From positions 7,068,001-7,132,000 of the forward strand of contig NZ_CP163525.1 in assembly GCF_041080655.1 (NCBI RefSeq): a stretch of DNA of 64,000 bases, written 5' to 3'. The stretch's first letter is position 1; every line of letters begins with the position of its first letter. Source of the stretch: Streptomyces sp. CG4. GTDB taxonomy: Bacteria > Actinomycetota > Actinomycetes > Streptomycetales > Streptomycetaceae. Below, piece after piece: positions 60,443 through 64,000 of the stretch. The translations under genes and the position numbers were made by a program. The notes under the pieces were generated by a model. That model was not told the DNA's origin. It was given only the letters and a program-made list of their open reading frames with translations, and did no database searches.

Positions 60443-61369
60443 TTGCTGCCGGACGCCGATGACCTGCCCGAACTGCTCCTCGACCTGGCGGTGCCGCACG
60501 AGGACATCAACGCACTGGTGGCCTTGCGGTCCAGGCTCACCGGTGACCCGGGCGCGCCGAGACTCCTGGAACAGTGCGTCGAGGAGTTGTTCCGCGGCCC
60601 GGAGGGGACCGGCAACCCGCCCGACCTCGCCGAACTCCTCGCCGCGGCGCCGGCCGAGCTGAGCGGCACCTTCGCCGTGTTCGTCTTCCTCGCCGCGCTC
60701 CCGCGCACCCTCGCCCGACACCGGGAACGCGGCATCCCGGCCGAGATCTCCCGGCGTACCCTGGCCGACCTCGGCCGGCACATGGCGGTGCATCGCCGAC
60801 GGCACGGCACGACCGGTGTACGGGCGGGGCGCTGGCTCGGCCAGCACTTCCGCGGCGAGCTGTTCCAGCTGGGCCGGTTGCAGTTCGAGCGGGCGCGGCT
60901 CGGGCAACGCACGGCGCCGGTGCTCGCGGCGGCCGGGCTGGACGCCGTCCCCGGCACGCCCTGCCTCAACCTGCACATCCCCGACTTCCACGGCCCGCTG
61001 ACCCCGTCCGCCTGCGACCGCTCGCTGGCCTTGGCCCGCGAGTTCTTCGCCCGGCACTTCCCCGAGGAGCGGCCCGTGGCCGCGCTGTGCCATTCCTGGC
61101 TGCTCGACCCGCAGTTGAAGCAGTTTCTGCCGGCCGACTCCAATATCGTCCGCTTCCAGGAACGGTTCCGCACCGCCCGCGAGGACACCGAGCCGTCCGA
61201 CACCGAACCCGTCCATTTCGTCTTCGGCGACCCCGACCTGCCGGTCGCGGAGCTGCCGCGCCGCACCTCCGTCGAGCGGGCCGTGGGGGATCATCTGCGG
61301 GCGGGCGGTCACTGGTACATCGGGCACGGATGGTTCCCGTTCCGGACCGAGGGAACGCTCGGCACCTAG
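60443..61369 (+). CDS. acyltransferase-domain protein (GNAT-like)
   Basis: 308 residues from a TTG at 60443 with AAGGGGG upstream. I recognise the layout of Streptomyces acyltransferase-domain proteins: an N-terminal helical part (PHEDINALVALRSRL, TFAVFVFLAALPRTLARH) and a C-terminal part with LNLHIPDFHGPLTPSACDRSLALAREFFARHFPEERPV and LCHSWLLDPQLKQFLPADSNIVRFQ. Catalytic activity is not demonstrable from these motifs. It stands alone between divergent neighbours. Confidence 0.75.
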   Translation: MLPDADDLPELLLDLAVPHEDINALVALRSRLTGDPGAPRLLEQCVEELFRGPEGTGNPPDLAELLAAAPAELSGTFAVFVFLAALPRTLARHRERGIPAEISRRTLADLGRHMAVHRRRHGTTGVRAGRWLGQHFRGELFQLGRLQFERARLGQRTAPVLAAAGLDAVPGTPCLNLHIPDFHGPLTPSACDRSLALAREFFARHFPEERPVAALCHSWLLDPQLKQFLPADSNIVRFQERFRTAREDTEPSDTEPVHFVFGDPDLPVAELPRRTSVERAVGDHLRAGGHWYIGHGWFPFRTEGTLGT

Positions 61370-61459
61370 CCGTGGTTGCCGCGGCATCGCGAAATAGCTC
61401 GAACGAGTGAACCAGTGTCGAACGGGAACGGGCCTGCGAGGGCGGGCCGTTGTTCGGGC

Positions 61460-62155
61460 ATGACGGTCGAAATGCGTGAGGGATACGAGGGCACGGGACC
61501 CGGTGCGATCACCCCGGACGGCTGTGCGGTCGAGCTCTATGAGCGCTTGCCGGTGGGCGACGAGCCGGACATCATCGCCGCGGCGGTACCGGCCGGGGCA
61601 CACATCCTGGAACTGGGCAGCGGAGTGGGCCGGATGACCCACCCCCTGCTGGAGCGCGGCTTCACGGTCACGGCGGTGGACGAGTCCGCCGACATGCTGA
61701 GCCGGGTCCGCGGGGCGCGCACGATATGCAGCCCCATCGAGGAACTCGACCTGGGCGGCGAGAAGTTCGACGTGGTGATGCTCGCGTCGTTCCTCGTGCA
61801 CAGCGGCGACGAGGGCGTCCGCAGGAGCATGCTGCGCACCTGCGTCCGGCACCTCGCGGAGGGCGGCTGTGTGCTCATCCAGCGGGAGGGCGAGGACTAC
61901 CACACGAACGTGCCGAGGGAGCGCGTCGACCCTACCGGCTTCACGATACGGATCGCCTCGGTGGAGCCCGCCGGAGACGGAGTGAACTCGGTCCGCGCGG
62001 AGTATGTCTTCCCGGACGTGGTCTGGACCCAGACGTTCCTGGCCCGGCCCCTGACGAAGGAGCAGTTCGAGTCGGCACTGGAGGAAGCGGGGCTGGAGGT
62101 GGACGCGTATCTGACACCGGACGGGACTTGGGTGCGGGCGGCGCCGAAGGCATAG
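61460..62155 (+). CDS. class I SAM-dependent methyltransferase
   Basis: 231 residues from the ATG at 61460; ATG 61472 is an alternative. SAM site ILELGSGVGRMTHPLLERG (about 47-65), then VTAVDESADML, FDVVMLASFLVH and GGCVLIQREGEDYH. The C-terminal part (about 160-231) carries the substrate pocket. The target molecule is unknown and no pathway gene adjoins. Confidence 0.85.
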   Translation: MTVEMREGYEGTGPGAITPDGCAVELYERLPVGDEPDIIAAAVPAGAHILELGSGVGRMTHPLLERGFTVTAVDESADMLSRVRGARTICSPIEELDLGGEKFDVVMLASFLVHSGDEGVRRSMLRTCVRHLAEGGCVLIQREGEDYHTNVPRERVDPTGFTIRIASVEPAGDGVNSVRAEYVFPDVVWTQTFLARPLTKEQFESALEEAGLEVDAYLTPDGTWVRAAPKA

Positions 62156-62297
62156 CGGGCACGCGGCTGCATCGGTCGCATCGGCCACATCGGACGCACC
62201 GGCCGGACGGGGCGGCCGGAGAGCGATGAGTTTCCGGACCGCGCCGGGTCTACCTGGGTGAAAGCAACCGGCACCGCTTCCCCAGCAGGAGACCCCC

Positions 62298-62756
62298 ATG
62301 TCCGAGACCACCGCCTCCGTCGCCCCCACCGCTTCCGTCGCCCCTGCCGCCTCCACCGGCTCCCTCAGCGGCCGGAGGCGCGCGGCCCGGGTCACGCTGC
62401 GGTCCGTGCAGGTGCTGCTCGCGCTGTTCTACGGCATCGCCAGTGCGTTGCCCAAGCTCATCGCGCACCCCTCGGCCGTCGAGTCCTTCGACAAGATCGG
62501 CTGGGGCAGCGGGGCCATGTACACCATCGGCGCGCTCGAACTCGCCGGAGCCATTGCGCTGTTGATCCCTGTGCTGCAGTCCGTGGCGGCGATCGCGCTC
62601 AGCACGCTCATGGTCGGCGCGTTCATCGTCCAGCTCACGGCCTTCCACGGGCAGAACGCGGCGACCCCGCTGATCCTGATGGTGCCGCTGGCCCTGATCG
62701 CCTGGGCCCGACGCGGGCACAACGCGGAGCTGCTGCGGTTGGTACGGCGGCGGTGA
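62298..62756 (+). CDS. DoxX-family membrane protein
   Basis: 152 residues. An Ala/Pro/Thr-rich N-terminus (about 1-30) precedes four hydrophobic segments (about 35-55, 72-90, 95-112, 118-136) with LLALFYGIASALPKLIAHPSAVESF and YTIGALELAGAIALLIP, the DoxX pattern. It is an integral membrane protein of unclear function, possibly in redox or membrane stress. AGCAGGAGA precedes the ATG. Confidence 0.83.
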   Translation: MSETTASVAPTASVAPAASTGSLSGRRRAARVTLRSVQVLLALFYGIASALPKLIAHPSAVESFDKIGWGSGAMYTIGALELAGAIALLIPVLQSVAAIALSTLMVGAFIVQLTAFHGQNAATPLILMVPLALIAWARRGHNAELLRLVRRR

Positions 62757-63194
62757 CCCTGGCGCACAGCGCCGGCACCGTCGACCGGGCGCGGGGGCCT
62801 GGTCGACGGTACCGGCGTGTGGCGATGGGGAGCGGACGCCTTCGGGGGACGCCTTCAGGCCACCGTCCCGGGGTGCGCCCACTGGTCCGGTGAGGTGCGG
62901 GTCCGCCGGCCTGCTGGTCGTGGGTGTCTCGTGCCTGCTGGTCCCGGACAGCTGTGGCTGGCGGTCGGGGAGCTGCCATGCCCACTGGCCCGGATCAGCC
63001 GTGCGCTGCGGGTCCCACCGGACGTCCCGCGCGCCCGGCGGACGCGGATCCGCTGCCGTTGCCGGTCCCGGTCGACTGTGTTTGCCGGTCCCACCAGATC
63101 CGCCGTGCTGGTCAGAACCGGATGAGCCGCGCTCGCCGGTTCCGGGGCAGCTGTTCTTGCCGGTCCCGGGTCAGGTGTTCCTGCTGGTCCCGGG
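62757..63194. other. gene-free repeat-rich region between DoxX and S4 genes
   Basis: No supported gene on either strand. It contains degenerate 24-bp repeats with a (CTG)CTGGTCCCGG core, clear from 63135 and traceable back to about 62911. Long frames here are low-complexity by-products of the repeats. Confidence 0.5.
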
Positions 63195-63206
63195 TCAGCT
63201 GTGCCT
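63135..63206 (+). repeat. three 24-bp tandem repeats
   Basis: Units at 63135, 63159 and 63183 follow GCCGGTCCCGGGTCAGCTGT plus TCCT-like ends. The stop codon of the S4 gene lies in the third unit. Confidence 0.8.
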
Positions 63207-63986
63207 GCCGGTGCCGCCGGAGCCGCCACGCTTGCCGGACCTGCCGGACCTGCCGGATCCGTCGCGCCCGTCGGCTCCGGCGCCAGTTCGGCTACCGGAT
63301 CCACCAGGCCCGCCCGATCCGGGGCCACCCCGGCCACCGGGTTTACCGGGCCCGCCCGATCCGGAGCCACCCCGGCCACCGGATTTTCCGGGCCCGCTGT
63401 GTCCGGCGAAGCCGCCGGGGCTTCCGATGCCGCCCCAGGCGTCGATGCCGGCTGGGGCGCTCGGGCTCGCGAGGCCGCGGAGGCGTTCCAGTTCGCGGCG
63501 GTCGCGTTTGGTGGGGCGGCCGGTGCCTCGGTCGCGGAGGCCGACGGGGGCGACGGCCTCGCGGGGCGGGGGCGGAGGTGAATTGTCGACGTAGCACTGG
63601 GTGGCCACGGGGGCGCCGACCCGCTTGCGGATCAGGCGCTTGACGATCACGATCCGCTCGCGGCCCTCGTGCCGCAGGCGTACCTCGTCGCCGATGCGTA
63701 CGGAGTAGGCGGGCTTCACCCGCTCACCGTTCACATGGACGTGGCCGCCCCGGCAGGCGGTGGCGCCCAGGGAACGCGTCTTGATCAGACGCACGGCCCA
63801 GATCCAGCTGTCGATGCGGACCGACTCGCCGTTGCTCGGCCCCGCGGCCTCGGCGGCGGCCACCGCGGCGGCGGTCTTCGGGTCGACGGGCTGCTCTGCG
63901 GAGGCAGCGGAGCCCTGAGCGGTCCGGGCGCCCTGGTCGTCCGGGGCGGGGCTGGTCCCGTCCGGTTCGCCGGTGCCACGGTGCAC
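63195..63986 (-). CDS. S4-domain RNA-binding protein with Gly-rich tail
   Basis: 263 residues from the GTG at 63986; the frame stays open to the window edge, so the true start may lie outside. S4 domain (about 56-115): RIDSWIWAVRLIKTRSLGATACRGGHVHVNGERVKPAYSVRIGDEVR, as in HslR/Hsp15-type ribosome-associated proteins. After TKRDRRELERLRGLAS the last ~90 residues are Gly, Ser, Arg, Lys and Pro (GGRGG units), encoded partly by a perfect-length 42-bp tandem repeat. Such a tail could bind RNA nonspecifically or be a repeat expansion. Confidence 0.78.
   Translation of the reverse strand: MHRGTGEPDGTSPAPDDQGARTAQGSAASAEQPVDPKTAAAVAAAEAAGPSNGESVRIDSWIWAVRLIKTRSLGATACRGGHVHVNGERVKPAYSVRIGDEVRLRHEGRERIVIVKRLIRKRVGAPVATQCYVDNSPPPPPREAVAPVGLRDRGTGRPTKRDRRELERLRGLASPSAPAGIDAWGGIGSPGGFAGHSGPGKSGGRGGSGSGGPGKPGGRGGPGSGGPGGSGSRTGAGADGRDGSGRSGRSGKRGGSGGTGRHS
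63316..63399 (+). repeat. two 42-bp tandem repeats in the S4 protein tail
   Basis: Units 63316-63357 and 63358-63399 differ at only a few positions; each encodes a 14-residue Gly-rich unit (GGPGKPGGRGGPGS-like) on the minus strand. Confidence 0.85.
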
Positions 63987-64000
63987 GTTCTCGTCCGCAT

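Noticed and set aside
62855..63379. 174-codon leftward frame rich in Pro, Ala and Asp
   Set aside because: It is a by-product of the 24-bp and 42-bp repeats in a frame other than the S4 gene; no start signal or family match.

Overview
The window is a stretch of actinobacterial, almost certainly Streptomyces, chromosome. The DNA is very GC-rich with a strong G/C preference at third codon positions. Starts are often GTG, several genes look leaderless, and the gene content and order (gltBD, pyk, a response regulator with ANTAR output, a Liv transporter, polA, rpsA, coaE) match the conserved Streptomyces core. Nearly all of it is ordinary chromosomal coding sequence. There is no prophage, no intact insertion sequence, no CRISPR array and no large biosynthetic cluster.

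Layout. 1-2.9 kb: a leftward, overlapping run of three ADP-ribosylglycohydrolase-family genes, the last cut by the window edge. 3.2-3.9 kb: a VIT/CCC1-type Fe/Mn transporter behind an iron-box-like palindrome. 4.2-10.5 kb: gltB-gltD (glutamate synthase), preceded by a striking array of seven ~21-bp repeats and a GlnR-box-like site. 10.6-11.4 kb: a von Willebrand factor A protein. 11.4-21.5 kb: a compact steroid C/D-ring (HIP) degradation cluster resembling the mycobacterial KstR2 regulon: two acyl-CoA dehydrogenase subunits, three SDRs, a KstR2-like TetR, a FadA6-like thiolase, IpdC, IpdB, IpdA and EchA20. Two nearly identical palindromes in its two divergent promoter regions are probable KstR2 operators. 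A 55-bp duplication flanking 113 bp sits between fadA6 and ipdC.

21.6-29.2 kb: an HExxH protein with a zinc ribbon, a GH35 beta-galactosidase divergent from an AraC regulator, chorismate mutase, aminopeptidase N and an NmrA-like reductase. 29.4-32.3 kb: a DesA-like decarboxylase translationally coupled to a lysine N-hydroxylase-like enzyme, a siderophore-precursor pair without its assembly partners. 32.4-41 kb: pyruvate kinase, an unusual tRNA with a CAA anticodon but a short variable loop, an ANTAR response regulator, and the liv branched-chain amino-acid ABC transporter, with the binding-protein gene first and a hairpin after it.

41.5-47.3 kb: a hotdog thioesterase, a YdeP/FdhF-like molybdo-oxidoreductase and polA. 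47.4-49 kb: a small hypothetical gene and a DUF4184 pseudogene broken by several frameshifts, one a clean 7-bp tandem duplication. 49-55.6 kb: a secreted lytic transglycosylase-like protein, a 44-residue SPW_0924-type peptide, a DUF3068 protein, an HrpB helicase and a methyltransferase that has no ordinary start codon. 55.7-64 kb: rpsA with a clear promoter and structured leader, a PAC2 protein, coaE, a TPR protein, DUF6343, an acyltransferase-like protein, a methyltransferase, a DoxX protein and an S4 RNA-binding protein with a repeat-rich glycine tail. Several minisatellite-like repeats lie in this last part.
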